Part shown: positions 34,625 to 43,919 of the stretch, piece after piece | Numbering within the stretch: the stretch's first letter is position 1 | How the letters are laid out: every line of letters starts with the position of its first letter | From: an uncultured Pontibacter sp. | GTDB lineage: Bacteria; Bacteroidota; Bacteroidia; Cytophagales; Hymenobacteraceae | Assembly: GCF_947495565.1 (NCBI RefSeq) | Contig: NZ_CANLZM010000002.1 | Coordinates: forward strand, 186,001 to 250,000 | DNA length: 64,000 nucleotides | Direction of reading: 5' to 3' | Made by a program: the position numbers and the translations under genes | The notes under the pieces: model-generated | Told to the model about the DNA's origin: nothing | The model's input: only the letters and a program-made list of their open reading frames with translations | Database searches by the model: none

Positions 34625-36433
34625 ATGAAAGAGACTGAGAAAAATCAGAACACGGATCAAAATTCCAACCTATCGTCGGGTAGCTCATCTAGCAGCACCA
34701 ACCCGTCGTCATCGTCATCTACATCAGGTAACATATCAAATAGCTCAAGCGGTAGCAGCAGCACTAGTGGCAGCTCCAGCTCATCACCAAGCAGCTCCAG
34801 TTTATCGCCAAAGAGCAGCACATCAGGCAGCAAGACCTCTGGCTCAACTTCCAAGTCTTCTAGCTCAAAAGCCAAGTCTGGCTCAACATCTAAGAAAGAT
34901 GGAAAATCAACCAGCAGCACCTCTGCAAAATCTGGCAGTGGCAGCTCTGATAGCTCATCCAGCTCAGACCGCAATCAAAACCTTTCAGAATACGGCAACT
35001 ATGGCTCCATGACGAGCGGCTCATCGCAAAGCTTCCAGGGGTCAGACCAAAACAGCCAGAACCAAGGCTACGGTAACCAAAACCAAGGATATGGTAGTCA
35101 GGGAGGCTATGGTTATCAAAGCGATTATGGTTCTCAGAGCAACTACGGTGGCCAAGGATCACAGGGCGGCTACGGTTCTTCCCAAGGGCAAAGATCACAG
35201 AGCGGCAGCTCTCAGTCTAACCAGTACGGATCGCAAGGAGGCTACAACTATGGCAACCAAGGCGGCATGGAAGGCAACCGTATGCGCTCTCAAGACCAAG
35301 ACTCTAACGACATGTACGGCAGCCGCGGCGGCATGCAGGGCGGCTACCAGGATCGCGAAGGCGACATGCAGGGTGGCTATGGCGTAATGAACGACCAGGG
35401 CGGCATGGGGCGCTATAACCAACAGAGCGGCCAGGGCGGTTACGGTAGCCAGGGGAGTTATGGCTCACAGGGCAACTACGGATCGGCCTCGCAGGAGTAT
35501 GGCATGCAGGGCGGCTACGGCAGCCAGGGCATGGGCGGCGGTAGCTACGGCTCATCATCGCAAGGTATGAGCGGCGGGTACGGCCAAGGCAGCAGCCAAG
35601 GCGGTTATCAGCAAAACTATGGCCAGGGTGATTATGGCCAGCGTGGCGGACAGCAGGGCGGCTACGGATCTCAGAGCGGCCAGCGTGGCGGACAGCAGGG
35701 CTATGGTTCCAGCATGAGCGGATCAGGGTCTGGCAGAAGCAGCCAGGGTGGCTACGGCGACAGAGACCGCCACGGATCCATGGGCTATGGCTCCAGCAGA
35801 GGCATGAGCGAGTATGACAGAGATGACCGTGGCTCACAGCGCGGCTGGGATTCTCAAAGTTCTATGCAGGGCGGCTACGGCAGCCAGGGTGGCTATGGAT
35901 CTAAAGGAGGCTCTTATAATGATGAGTATCGCTCTGGCAGATATGGCTCACAAGGTAGCGATTATGGCCAAGATTACAGCAGAGGCTCCAACTATGGCTC
36001 TTCCGGCCGATCATCTTCTGATAGAGACAGAGGCGGCTACGGAGACAGCAACTACAGCAGCGGCATGAGCGGCGGTTACGGCTATGGCTCAGGTAGCAGC
36101 AGCCAAGGTGGTTACGGCTCCGGAAGCTCTAACCGCAGCCAAGGTGGCTACGGCTCAAGCAGCTCTAACCAAGGTGACTACTCTAACCGTTACGGGCAGA
36201 GCGGCTACGGATCTGGCGGCCAAAACCAGGGCGGTTATGGCGGCGACCAAAGCCGATACGGCTCTATGGACAGCAGCACATCCTACTACAGCGACAACCG
36301 CGGCTCCAGCTCACGCGAGAACTACCGTGGCTACAGCGACAGAGATTCCAACAGAGATAGAGATTCTAACAGAGACAGAGAGCAAGGCGGTTACCAAACA
36401 CGCCGCAGCGATCGTTACCGTGACTTAGACTAG
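34625..36433 (+). CDS. Prion-like low-complexity protein rich in Ser, Gly, Gln and Tyr
   Basis: The 602-residue protein has no signal peptide, membrane helix or folded domain that I can see. Residues 1-120 are Ser-rich with scattered Lys and Thr and no Tyr. The rest is built from GGYGSQ, SYGSQG, QGGYGSS and similar units, with about 56 tyrosines by hand count, one Trp and no Cys. Arg and Asp increase toward the end, with repeats such as RDSNRDRDSNRDRE. The composition resembles the FUS/EWS-type low-complexity domains of eukaryotic RNA-binding proteins, which phase-separate. The gene has a strong AAGGAG and a 21-bp terminator, so it is real and probably well expressed. Function unknown; a stress or RNA-related role is only a guess from the neighbouring cold-shock gene. 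Confidence 0.85.
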   Translation: MKETEKNQNTDQNSNLSSGSSSSSTNPSSSSSTSGNISNSSSGSSSTSGSSSSSPSSSSLSPKSSTSGSKTSGSTSKSSSSKAKSGSTSKKDGKSTSSTSAKSGSGSSDSSSSSDRNQNLSEYGNYGSMTSGSSQSFQGSDQNSQNQGYGNQNQGYGSQGGYGYQSDYGSQSNYGGQGSQGGYGSSQGQRSQSGSSQSNQYGSQGGYNYGNQGGMEGNRMRSQDQDSNDMYGSRGGMQGGYQDREGDMQGGYGVMNDQGGMGRYNQQSGQGGYGSQGSYGSQGNYGSASQEYGMQGGYGSQGMGGGSYGSSSQGMSGGYGQGSSQGGYQQNYGQGDYGQRGGQQGGYGSQSGQRGGQQGYGSSMSGSGSGRSSQGGYGDRDRHGSMGYGSSRGMSEYDRDDRGSQRGWDSQSSMQGGYGSQGGYGSKGGSYNDEYRSGRYGSQGSDYGQDYSRGSNYGSSGRSSSDRDRGGYGDSNYSSGMSGGYGYGSGSSSQGGYGSGSSNRSQGGYGSSSSNQGDYSNRYGQSGYGSGGQNQGGYGGDQSRYGSMDSSTSYYSDNRGSSSRENYRGYSDRDSNRDRDSNRDREQGGYQTRRSDRYRDLD

Positions 36434-36446
36434 TCATTATATCATT

Positions 36447-36493
36447 AAGTATAAAAAAACCTCCTGATAAAGTCAGGAGGTTTTTTTATACTT
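36447..36493 (+). terminator. 21-bp terminator hairpin framed by AAGTATA and TATACTT
   Basis: The arms 36447-36467 and 36473-36493 pair perfectly with a 5-nt loop; the outermost bases are AAGTATA and TATACTT. It ends the low-complexity gene and can also serve the convergent reductase gene. Confidence 0.85.
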
Positions 36494-36520
36494 TAATTCT
36501 GGGTTGCAGCTAAAGCTGCT

Positions 36521-37396
36521 TTATATAAAACAGTCTTTGTGGTCCTGCAAAAACTGCTGCATGGTATGAGGCTTGCGCCCGGTAACCTGTGCTACAGTAT
36601 CTGTTGTTTTCTCAGAATGCCCTGCTTTTTGCACACTATACAGCTCAAGCAGTGCATCAGCCATCCATTCTGGCGTTTCCTGTTCGGTCATGGCTTTTTT
36701 AGCGTCACTCTCTGGCACATCCACAAACTCCACCTGCTTACCCGTTACCTCACTTAGCAGCTGCGCCACTTCATAGTTCGAGAGCGCCTCCGGGCCTGTA
36801 ATGTCATAAATTTTACCTTCGTGCCCTTCGCTGGTCAGTGCCTCCACTCCTACTGCGGCAATATCCCGGGTGTCTACGTAGCTTACTTTACCCTCGCCTA
36901 TAGGCTGATAGAACTTACCTTCGCTTTTTATACTTGCCGCATTGTAGTTGATGTAGTTCTGCATAAAAGAGGCTGGGCGCAGAAAAGTATAGCTGATGCC
37001 GCTTTGCTCGATGTACTTTTCAATTTCGCGGTGCCAGCGGCCTAGTTGTATGCCCGGTTCTGCATGAGCGCCTAAAGCCGAGAGTTTCACAATGTGCTTT
37101 ACACCAGCTTTTTTCGCTTCGTCTACTAGGGTTTTAGCCATCTCTATCTGATCATCTGCAAAAGGTGTGATCAGGAAAACCTTATCTGCGTGCGTAAAGG
37201 CTGCGTGCAGCGACTCAGGATCTTCAAAGTCCATTTCTACAATCTCCACTCCCGGCAGGCGCTTCAGGTTCTCGCCTTTAATAATGGAGTGCACCCCGGC
37301 CCGTACCCGTATATCGCCATCCAGCATCGACAGTTGCTTCACTACCTCCCGGCCCACATTTCCTGTGGCTCCTGTTACTAATATCGTTGTATGCAT
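36521..37396 (-). CDS. NmrA-type NAD(P)-binding oxidoreductase
   Basis: The 291-residue protein has the N-terminal Rossmann motif VTGATGNVGREVV, then KLSALGAH, YTFLRPASFMQNY and VDTRDIAAVGVEAL, as in NmrA/QOR2-like atypical SDR proteins. These sense or reduce quinones with NADPH. The substrate is not known. It is single and shares the bidirectional terminator with the low-complexity gene. Confidence 0.88.
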   Translation of the reverse strand: MHTTILVTGATGNVGREVVKQLSMLDGDIRVRAGVHSIIKGENLKRLPGVEIVEMDFEDPESLHAAFTHADKVFLITPFADDQIEMAKTLVDEAKKAGVKHIVKLSALGAHAEPGIQLGRWHREIEKYIEQSGISYTFLRPASFMQNYINYNAASIKSEGKFYQPIGEGKVSYVDTRDIAAVGVEALTSEGHEGKIYDITGPEALSNYEVAQLLSEVTGKQVEFVDVPESDAKKAMTEQETPEWMADALLELYSVQKAGHSEKTTDTVAQVTGRKPHTMQQFLQDHKDCFI

Positions 37397-37496
37397 AGTT
37401 TTGTCTTCGTTGAGTTCATACTACTTCTTACGGCGATTTTAATATAGTAGATTGCTATTTGGTTTTGGTTGAGGCGGCCAAGCCATGCTTTAAGTT

Positions 37497-38339
37497 CTAC
37501 CGCTTTAGCGCTAACCTGAATATTTTACCATTCTCATTGGTGATAAGCAGCTGATTATCCGAGGTATAAAGTATGGCTTCGGCTTGGCCGGTTTTGCCTG
37601 CTTTCAGGCAGTAGTGTTTGCCGCTCAGGTTAACTTTCCCGTGCTGCACCTCAAACAAGTATACTTTACCATAGCCAAGTACGGCAAACTGCTTTTGGTC
37701 CGGTGAGAGAGCGGCGGCGGTGGCCATGGTGCTGATTGGCAAGCTCTGCTGCAACCGCGCCACATGCGTACCGGGTTGCGCCGGCAAAGTATATAGCTTC
37801 AGCTGCATGTTCTTGCCGCGGCTCTTGGTGAACAGGTACAGCGAATCCTGAGAATAGAAAAATGCCTCCAGGTCAAAATACTGCTTGTCCTTGCCTGGCG
37901 GAAACTCCTTCTGATCCTCGAAAGAGAAGTATAACGTACCGCCTAAAGTATAATTTTGCTTGTTGAGGATGTGGATCTGCAGGTTTTGGCGGTTATTAAG
38001 GTTATTGCCAAAGTCGCCGATAAACAGCTGTTCATCGCTCTCGGCCAGATCTTCCCAATCTTGGTTCTGCAGTTCCAGCGGCACTGTCTGCAGCAGGTCG
38101 CCATTCAGGTTAAAGCGATAGAGGGCTGCGGGCGTGCCGCCGTCGCCGTGGGTCCAGAAGGTGCTTTGTTGGGCGTGGGCAAGCCCGGAACTTTCCTGCA
38201 CCTGCTCATCAAGCCGTGCTATCTTTTCCAGTTTATACTTAAAATCAGGTTTCTCAAAGCCACCGTTGCGCTTATCGGGCCCGCATCCGCAGAAAAGGGT
38301 TTGGAGGTAAACGTAGACCGTAAATATTTTGTAGAGCAC
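37497..38339 (-). CDS. Propeller-like exported protein of unknown function
   Basis: The 280-residue protein begins with a hydrophobic stretch ending in FCGCGPDK, which could be a lipoprotein signal although the lipobox is poor. The rest has propeller-type strands (DQVQ-ESSGLAH, YRFNLNGDLL, DWEDLAESDEQLFIGDFG). I do not recognise a named family. The codon use matches the genome. It is probably periplasmic. Confidence 0.7.
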   Translation of the reverse strand: MLYKIFTVYVYLQTLFCGCGPDKRNGGFEKPDFKYKLEKIARLDEQVQESSGLAHAQQSTFWTHGDGGTPAALYRFNLNGDLLQTVPLELQNQDWEDLAESDEQLFIGDFGNNLNNRQNLQIHILNKQNYTLGGTLYFSFEDQKEFPPGKDKQYFDLEAFFYSQDSLYLFTKSRGKNMQLKLYTLPAQPGTHVARLQQSLPISTMATAAALSPDQKQFAVLGYGKVYLFEVQHGKVNLSGKHYCLKAGKTGQAEAILYTSDNQLLITNENGKIFRLALKR

Positions 38340-38449
38340 TGGTTTAAGTTAGAGAGTTTGGGAGTTTAAGAGTTAGAGATTTTGTACGGATTTGATAAGC
38401 CGGAAGTATACATGCAGACGCTACACCTGCTTTCAACTCCTCTACTGCA

Positions 38450-41400
38450 CTAACTCTTCAGCTTTCTAACTTTTGAAGTCCCTTTAAGTCCTTCCAACAC
38501 TTTTTCGGGCTTCTCCCAGAACTGGCGGCTGTACACGCGTTTGTACGGCCAGTGGCGCTGCTGTAGTAGCCGTGGAATATCAGCGTGCGTGTGCCGAACA
38601 GAGAGGGCGCTGTAGTACAGATCATCGTCTGTCAGCACCACACCCTGGTAGGCGGCATTCTTCATGTAAGTCAGGTCCGCGAAAGGTACTTCCTGTTTAA
38701 GGTACGGCACCTGCTGCGCCAGCACCTCTTTCAGCAGCGGCACCTGGGCAGGCATACACTCCTGCTTCGGCTCGTACTCAAAATAGCGGCGGCTCACCTG
38801 CTGGGCGTAGTGCAGGTAATCTTTCAGAAGCTTCGGCCCTGCATGCACGGTGTGCTCTACCTGCAGCTGCTCGGCACGTATGCTGCTTACCACCACCACC
38901 TGCTGCCTGGCGCGGGTAACGGCCACGTTCAGGCGGTTTTCGCCGCCACTCTGGTTCAGGCTGCCAAACTGCATAGCCATCCGGCCCTTCTCATCCGGCG
39001 CGTAGCCAACCGAAAGTATGATCACCTCCTTTTCATCGCCCTGAATATTCTCGATGTTCTTCACCAGCACGGTGGCAGGTATGGTAATGTTTTGTTGCTG
39101 CGCCGCCTCCTCCAGCAGGTCCTGCACCAGCATCTGTTGGGTATAGTTGAAGGTGATGACGCCTAGCTCCTCCTGCCCCGCCTGCAGGTACTGCAGCACC
39201 AGCTCCACCACCCGCTGCGCCTCGGCCAGGTTCTGGTTATCCTGCCAAAGCCCGTGTACTTTCACGAAGGTGATGGCTGGCTGACGCGCGTTGGCATCCA
39301 GCAGCTCCGGTATCAGCTCCAGCTTATTTTTGTAGAAGTAGCGGTTTGAGAATTCTATCAGTTCGGGGTAGCGGCTGCGGTAGTGCTGCATAAGCATAGT
39401 TTGCGGCAAGTATAAACCGCAAAGCTCCAGCAACGATTCCGCCGACAGCTCCTCCACTTCATTCTCTCCCGCTGCACCGCTCCAGCGGGCACGGTAAATG
39501 TCAGATGGCTTTAGCTGCTGCGCATCGCCGGCTACTACTACTTGTTTGCCGCGCAGCATCGCCGGTATTCCTGTTTCGGCGTAACATTGCGAGGCTTCGT
39601 CAAAAATCACCAGATCAAAGCAACGCTCCAGCGGCAGCACCGCCGATACCGTTTCCGGTGAGGCCAGCCAGCAGGGCACCAGATCCAGCACCTCTTCTGA
39701 GAACATACTGAACAGCTTGCGGAGCGGGTACAGGCTGCGCTTCTTACTTACCTGCGCGTGCAGGCGGCGATACGTGACAGGGTTGCCCAGGCGGTTTACC
39801 TCCATATCTTTGTACGCTTGCTCCCGCAGCCGCGACAGCACAATCTCCTGGCTCAGCTCCTGCTTTTGCTGCAGCAACTGCTGCAGCTCCCCCTCCAGCC
39901 GCTCCAACTCGCCGTTACTAGGCATGCGCAGCTCCGGAAACTGCCCTTCCAGCTCGTGCAGCCAGGCCAGGTACAGGCTGTTTAGCAGGAGCGCCTCACC
40001 TTCCGCTGCCGTTGCTATTCCCTGCTCCTGCAGCAGTTCCGCTACTTTACGCTCGGGCCCGGTAAAGGAAGTTAGCAGCGCATCGAAAGCCACCAGATGC
40101 TCAAACACCTCCGGTAGCTCCTCCAGCAGCGCCACTTTATACTTCTCCTCCTGCGTAAGCCGGATTACCTGTGCCTCTGTGAGCCACTTCAGCCAGCCTG
40201 TATGCTTCTTCCCTGCTTTATTTATACTTTGGGCAAGCGCCTGCAGGTGCTCCGGCAACTGCACAATGCCTAACAGCTTGTCGTGCAGCACCTGCTCTTT
40301 GTGCAGCTGGCGCAGCAGCTTTTGCGCTTGTATGGCTTCTTCTACCGCTTTCAGCCTTTGCAGCACTTCGCTTGAGTTTTGCGTTATCTTCAGGCCTGAT
40401 TTTATACTTTGGTTGATGCCCTGCATGAGTTCCACCGCCTGCTGGCGCAGCTCCAGCCGCCGCTGCAGTTCGCCCATGCCCGCCTCATCCAGCTCTAACT
40501 TATACTTGCCTAAAGCTTTCTTCAGTAGTCGCTTTTCGGGGGCGAAGTACCAGGCAATGCGCCCGAACAGTTGCTGTTGCTGCTCCTCATACTTGGCCAC
40601 GGCCGCCTTTACCGAAACCAGATCCTCGGTGGCAATGGCTGCATCCGGCGCCGGACACACCAGGTAGAGCGCCTTCAGCCGGAGCACCTCCTTTTGCAGC
40701 TCGCCTGGCTCCGCCTGCCGCTGCAGCAAAGGTTGCAGCGCCTGCAGTACGTCCTCTTGCCCCAGTAGCTCCTGCAACCGTACTATTTTATCTAGGGCTG
40801 AAGTATACTTTGGCAGCTCATCCAGCACAAAAGTATAGCCGCTCAGGTCGCTGATGCGTTGTTGCAGATCTGCGTACTCCTCCGGCAAAGCCTTAATTAC
40901 CTGTTCCAGCTCCTGCCGCTCCTGAAAAGTATAGCTTTGCATGCTGCGGCGCTCCTTCCACGCAAAGTCTTCTTTTTGCCACGGAATAGCCTTTACCAGG
41001 TACTGCCGAAGGCGCGGCAGAAACTCTGCTACGGTTTCAGCAGTCAGGTTTTTGAAGTATGGGCTGAGCAGAATGTGCGGCTGCTGCAGACTGCTGCGTA
41101 AATACAGCTCTTTCGGCGACCAGCCACAGCGGCTCATGTCGAAGAGGGCGGTTTTAAAGTTCTGCAGCTTCTCCAGGTTTTTATTGATGCCGCGGCTTAC
41201 CTCCAGAAACGTACGGTCGGTGTAAATACTGTTGAGCGCCAGGTTCTGCTTTTTGTATTCGTCCAGCTGCTCTATCTGCTCGCGCAGTTGGTTGAAGATG
41301 GCTTTTCGGTCGGCGTTGATGTCGTGCACTAGGGCGGCAAAACCTCCCAATCCTTGCTGCGACAGCCGCTTGTGCACTACATCCAAAGCGGCGCGTTTCT

Positions 41401-42412
41401 GGCTCACCACCAGCACCTTCTTGCCCCTGGCCGTAAAATCCGACACCAGGTTGCAGATTAGCTGCGATTTGCCTGTGCCCGGCGGCCCCTGCACCACCAC
41501 CGACTGCCCCTGCTTTACCGCCTGCAGCGCCGCCTCCTGCGAGGCATCCATGGCAAAAGCGGTAAAAGTATGCTGCGCCTGCGTGCTCAGGTTTATACTT
41601 GCCTCGGGTATCCCGAACAGTTGCTCCATCTCCTGCAGCTCCTCCTGCTCCAGCAGCGCGTCGTAATCCGATAGCAAGTGGGAAGCAGCCTGCGGGAAAA
41701 TGCCCAGCACCGCCTCCTGCTCCAGCTGCAGCTGCCCTGGCTTCAGTTCGGCCTCATAGTCGGCTTTTTTATACTCTGTAAAGGCTTTAAGTTTATTTGT
41801 GAAGAACTCACGCCCGGCATTTATACTTAGCTGCTGCTCTTTAAGCAGTTCGTATACTTTGGTGCGGAACTCCAGCGGGTGCTGCGGCAGTGTGCTCAGG
41901 TCCAGCTCCAGCAGTTCCTCGGCCAGCGGTGTGCCCATGTAGTGCGCGTAAGCCAGCAGAAAGCTCTGGTTAAACTGCGGTGGCTGCGCCTCGTCGGGCT
42001 CCAGCTCCCACTCCTGCGCCGCATTTACCTGCAGCCTCACCGGGAAGAACAGCAGTGGGCTCCGTACAGCCGTACCATCCGAGAACCTGCCGTGCACGAA
42101 AGGCCAGCCCAGGTATAGTTCCTTGCTGCCGCGCTCCTCAAAGATCATCTCGGCCTTGCGCTTTATAAACCGCAGCCGGCGACTCACAGCAGCAACGGGT
42201 GCGTGGCGGCTATCGGCATAAGGGCTCAAGGTGATCTTTTTCTTGCCGCTCAGCAGCTTCTCCAGCACCTCGAAGGCAGGCTTACCATTCACAAAATCCA
42301 GCGACTCCACATCCAGGTGCAGCTCCCGGTACAGGCGCAGCAATACCAGGGCCCTGTTGCCGGAGCCGAGGTTCAGGAGTCTTCGTCTATAGTTTTTGAG
42401 GATGTCTTTCAT
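38450..42412 (-). CDS. Large superfamily I DNA/RNA helicase (AAA, DUF4011-like architecture)
   Basis: The 1320-residue protein has an N-terminal region of about 280 residues, Walker A GPPGTGKS at about 309-316 with VLVVSQKRAALDVV, a long helical insertion (about 400-890), then Walker B VIFDEASQ (about 935-942), VVAGDAQQLKPSD, and motif VI NVAVTRARQQVVVV. The tail (about 1220-1315) reads like the Vsr/MTES_1575-type nuclease that follows such helicases, with YSALSVRHTHADIPRLLQQ and WPYKRVYSRQFW, but the usual acidic-x-Lys catalytic core appears altered (VVLTDDDLYY). Related proteins occur in defence and repair loci. It diverges from a MutS-like gene. Confidence 0.85.
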   Translation of the reverse strand: MKDILKNYRRRLLNLGSGNRALVLLRLYRELHLDVESLDFVNGKPAFEVLEKLLSGKKKITLSPYADSRHAPVAAVSRRLRFIKRKAEMIFEERGSKELYLGWPFVHGRFSDGTAVRSPLLFFPVRLQVNAAQEWELEPDEAQPPQFNQSFLLAYAHYMGTPLAEELLELDLSTLPQHPLEFRTKVYELLKEQQLSINAGREFFTNKLKAFTEYKKADYEAELKPGQLQLEQEAVLGIFPQAASHLLSDYDALLEQEELQEMEQLFGIPEASINLSTQAQHTFTAFAMDASQEAALQAVKQGQSVVVQGPPGTGKSQLICNLVSDFTARGKKVLVVSQKRAALDVVHKRLSQQGLGGFAALVHDINADRKAIFNQLREQIEQLDEYKKQNLALNSIYTDRTFLEVSRGINKNLEKLQNFKTALFDMSRCGWSPKELYLRSSLQQPHILLSPYFKNLTAETVAEFLPRLRQYLVKAIPWQKEDFAWKERRSMQSYTFQERQELEQVIKALPEEYADLQQRISDLSGYTFVLDELPKYTSALDKIVRLQELLGQEDVLQALQPLLQRQAEPGELQKEVLRLKALYLVCPAPDAAIATEDLVSVKAAVAKYEEQQQQLFGRIAWYFAPEKRLLKKALGKYKLELDEAGMGELQRRLELRQQAVELMQGINQSIKSGLKITQNSSEVLQRLKAVEEAIQAQKLLRQLHKEQVLHDKLLGIVQLPEHLQALAQSINKAGKKHTGWLKWLTEAQVIRLTQEEKYKVALLEELPEVFEHLVAFDALLTSFTGPERKVAELLQEQGIATAAEGEALLLNSLYLAWLHELEGQFPELRMPSNGELERLEGELQQLLQQKQELSQEIVLSRLREQAYKDMEVNRLGNPVTYRRLHAQVSKKRSLYPLRKLFSMFSEEVLDLVPCWLASPETVSAVLPLERCFDLVIFDEASQCYAETGIPAMLRGKQVVVAGDAQQLKPSDIYRARWSGAAGENEVEELSAESLLELCGLYLPQTMLMQHYRSRYPELIEFSNRYFYKNKLELIPELLDANARQPAITFVKVHGLWQDNQNLAEAQRVVELVLQYLQAGQEELGVITFNYTQQMLVQDLLEEAAQQQNITIPATVLVKNIENIQGDEKEVIILSVGYAPDEKGRMAMQFGSLNQSGGENRLNVAVTRARQQVVVVSSIRAEQLQVEHTVHAGPKLLKDYLHYAQQVSRRYFEYEPKQECMPAQVPLLKEVLAQQVPYLKQEVPFADLTYMKNAAYQGVVLTDDDLYYSALSVRHTHADIPRLLQQRHWPYKRVYSRQFWEKPEKVLEGLKGTSKVRKLKS

Positions 42413-42591
42413 GATGTACTGCCCCGTTAACGAAAGAAGTGGCTGGAAAGTCTAAGCCATTTAAGCAAGTTAGCAGGATTTAGTTTGAGATGGAAGAGAG
42501 GCGAAAGTATAAAGAATTATACTCCTACATCTTTATCTATCAATATTTATAAAAAAGCACTACTTTAAAGGAAGGAAAACAAACAGACCAT

Positions 42592-43875
42592 ATGCTGCAG
42601 GTACAGGATCTTAACCTCGAAAAGGATATACTGCCCTTGTTCGACTACACCATTAGCGATCACGCTGCAGCTGTGTTGCTCCAGACGCTGCAAAAAATTC
42701 CTGATGCGGTGGAGGAGGTATACTATCGCCAACGTATAATGCAGGGTTTTATTAAGAATTGGCTTGTCATCAGTAACTTTACATACCAGCGGCTGGATGT
42801 GCGGGAAGTATATGTTTTCCTGAATGACGTTGCCACCCGTCGGTTTGTGGTGGAGCCGAGCAGGTTAAAAGCCACGCTACAGCTTTTTACCTCCGAGGAG
42901 GCAAGGCACCAGCTGCGGTCTAAATCAGCACAAACAATCCTGCTGTTCCACAGGCTGCACAACAATTACTTTCTGAGGCTAGACCTGGCAGCTTTCCCGG
43001 AGAAATTCCGCAGACGGATCGAAGTCATACTTGCTTTTTTCCAGAAGCTGGACCTCGCGCAAAACGCTTACCTCATCCGGGAAAATAAGTTCTCTGTTAG
43101 CGCCCTGGTTAAGATCAGCCAGACTTTGGGTAACCTGAGTATAGAGGAGGTGAATAGGTTCTGGGAAAATATGTCCTTGTTTGAGGCTTACTGGAGCATG
43201 ACCAAAGGTGTGGACCACCACAAGCTGTGTTTCCCGGTTTTCGCGGACGGCACCTTTACCTTAGATAACTTTTACCATCCCGTGTTGGAGAAGCCTGTCA
43301 AAAATAGCCTGCACCTGCACCCACAGGAAAACGTGGTGCTGCTCACCGGACCAAACATGTCGGGCAAGTCCACGCTGCTCCGGTCGGTTGGGCTGTGCGT
43401 TTACCTGGCGCATGCAGGGCTTGGGGTACCGGCAACCAGATGCCAGATTCCCTTTTTCGAGACCATTGCCGTCATCATCAACGCCAACGATAACCTACGC
43501 AGCGGCTACAGCCATTTTATGTCCGAAATCCAGAACCTGAAAAACGTGGTGCAGCAAGCCGAAGCGGGCAAAAAGTGCTTTGCCGTGTTCGATGAAATTT
43601 TCAGGGGCACTAACATTGATGACGCCCTGGACATAACCCGCACCACCGTGAACGGCCTTACCAGGTATAGCCACTCCTATTTTTTTATTTCCAACCACCT
43701 GCTGCAGCTCAAGGATAAGCTGGCTCCCGATGGCATCCGGAAGTATAACATAGCCTGTGAGCTGGAACATGGCTACCCTCGTTTTTCCTACAGGCTACAG
43801 GAAGGCTGGTCTGACTTAAAAATTGGTAAGATACTTTTTGAAAAGGAAGGTTTAGGCCAACTACTGGCGGAATAG
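42592..43875 (+). CDS. Short MutS-like ATPase
   Basis: The 427-residue protein has a helical lever-like N-terminal half and a C-terminal MutS ATPase domain: Walker A TGPNMSGKSTLLR (about 254-266), SHFMSEIQNLKNVV, Walker B CFAVFDEIFRGTN and FFISNHLL. It lacks the mismatch-binding and connector domains of MutS and the Smr domain of MutS2, so it is one of the small MutS-related proteins of Bacteroidota whose role is not known. It is followed after 44 bases by a membrane protein gene on the same strand. Confidence 0.88.
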   Translation: MLQVQDLNLEKDILPLFDYTISDHAAAVLLQTLQKIPDAVEEVYYRQRIMQGFIKNWLVISNFTYQRLDVREVYVFLNDVATRRFVVEPSRLKATLQLFTSEEARHQLRSKSAQTILLFHRLHNNYFLRLDLAAFPEKFRRRIEVILAFFQKLDLAQNAYLIRENKFSVSALVKISQTLGNLSIEEVNRFWENMSLFEAYWSMTKGVDHHKLCFPVFADGTFTLDNFYHPVLEKPVKNSLHLHPQENVVLLTGPNMSGKSTLLRSVGLCVYLAHAGLGVPATRCQIPFFETIAVIINANDNLRSGYSHFMSEIQNLKNVVQQAEAGKKCFAVFDEIFRGTNIDDALDITRTTVNGLTRYSHSYFFISNHLLQLKDKLAPDGIRKYNIACELEHGYPRFSYRLQEGWSDLKIGKILFEKEGLGQLLAE

Positions 43876-43919
43876 ATACTTAGCAGTGTTATCTTGCAGC
43901 CGTTTTTCAGCTCACTCTC

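Noticed and set aside
34767..36428. Several overlapping frames in the low-complexity gene
   Set aside because: They are Ala/Thr-rich translations of the same repeats in other frames; only frame 34625 has a ribosome binding site and a coherent composition.
39717..40667. 316-codon frame antisense to the large helicase
   Set aside because: Ser/Cys-rich shadow of the helicase coding strand.
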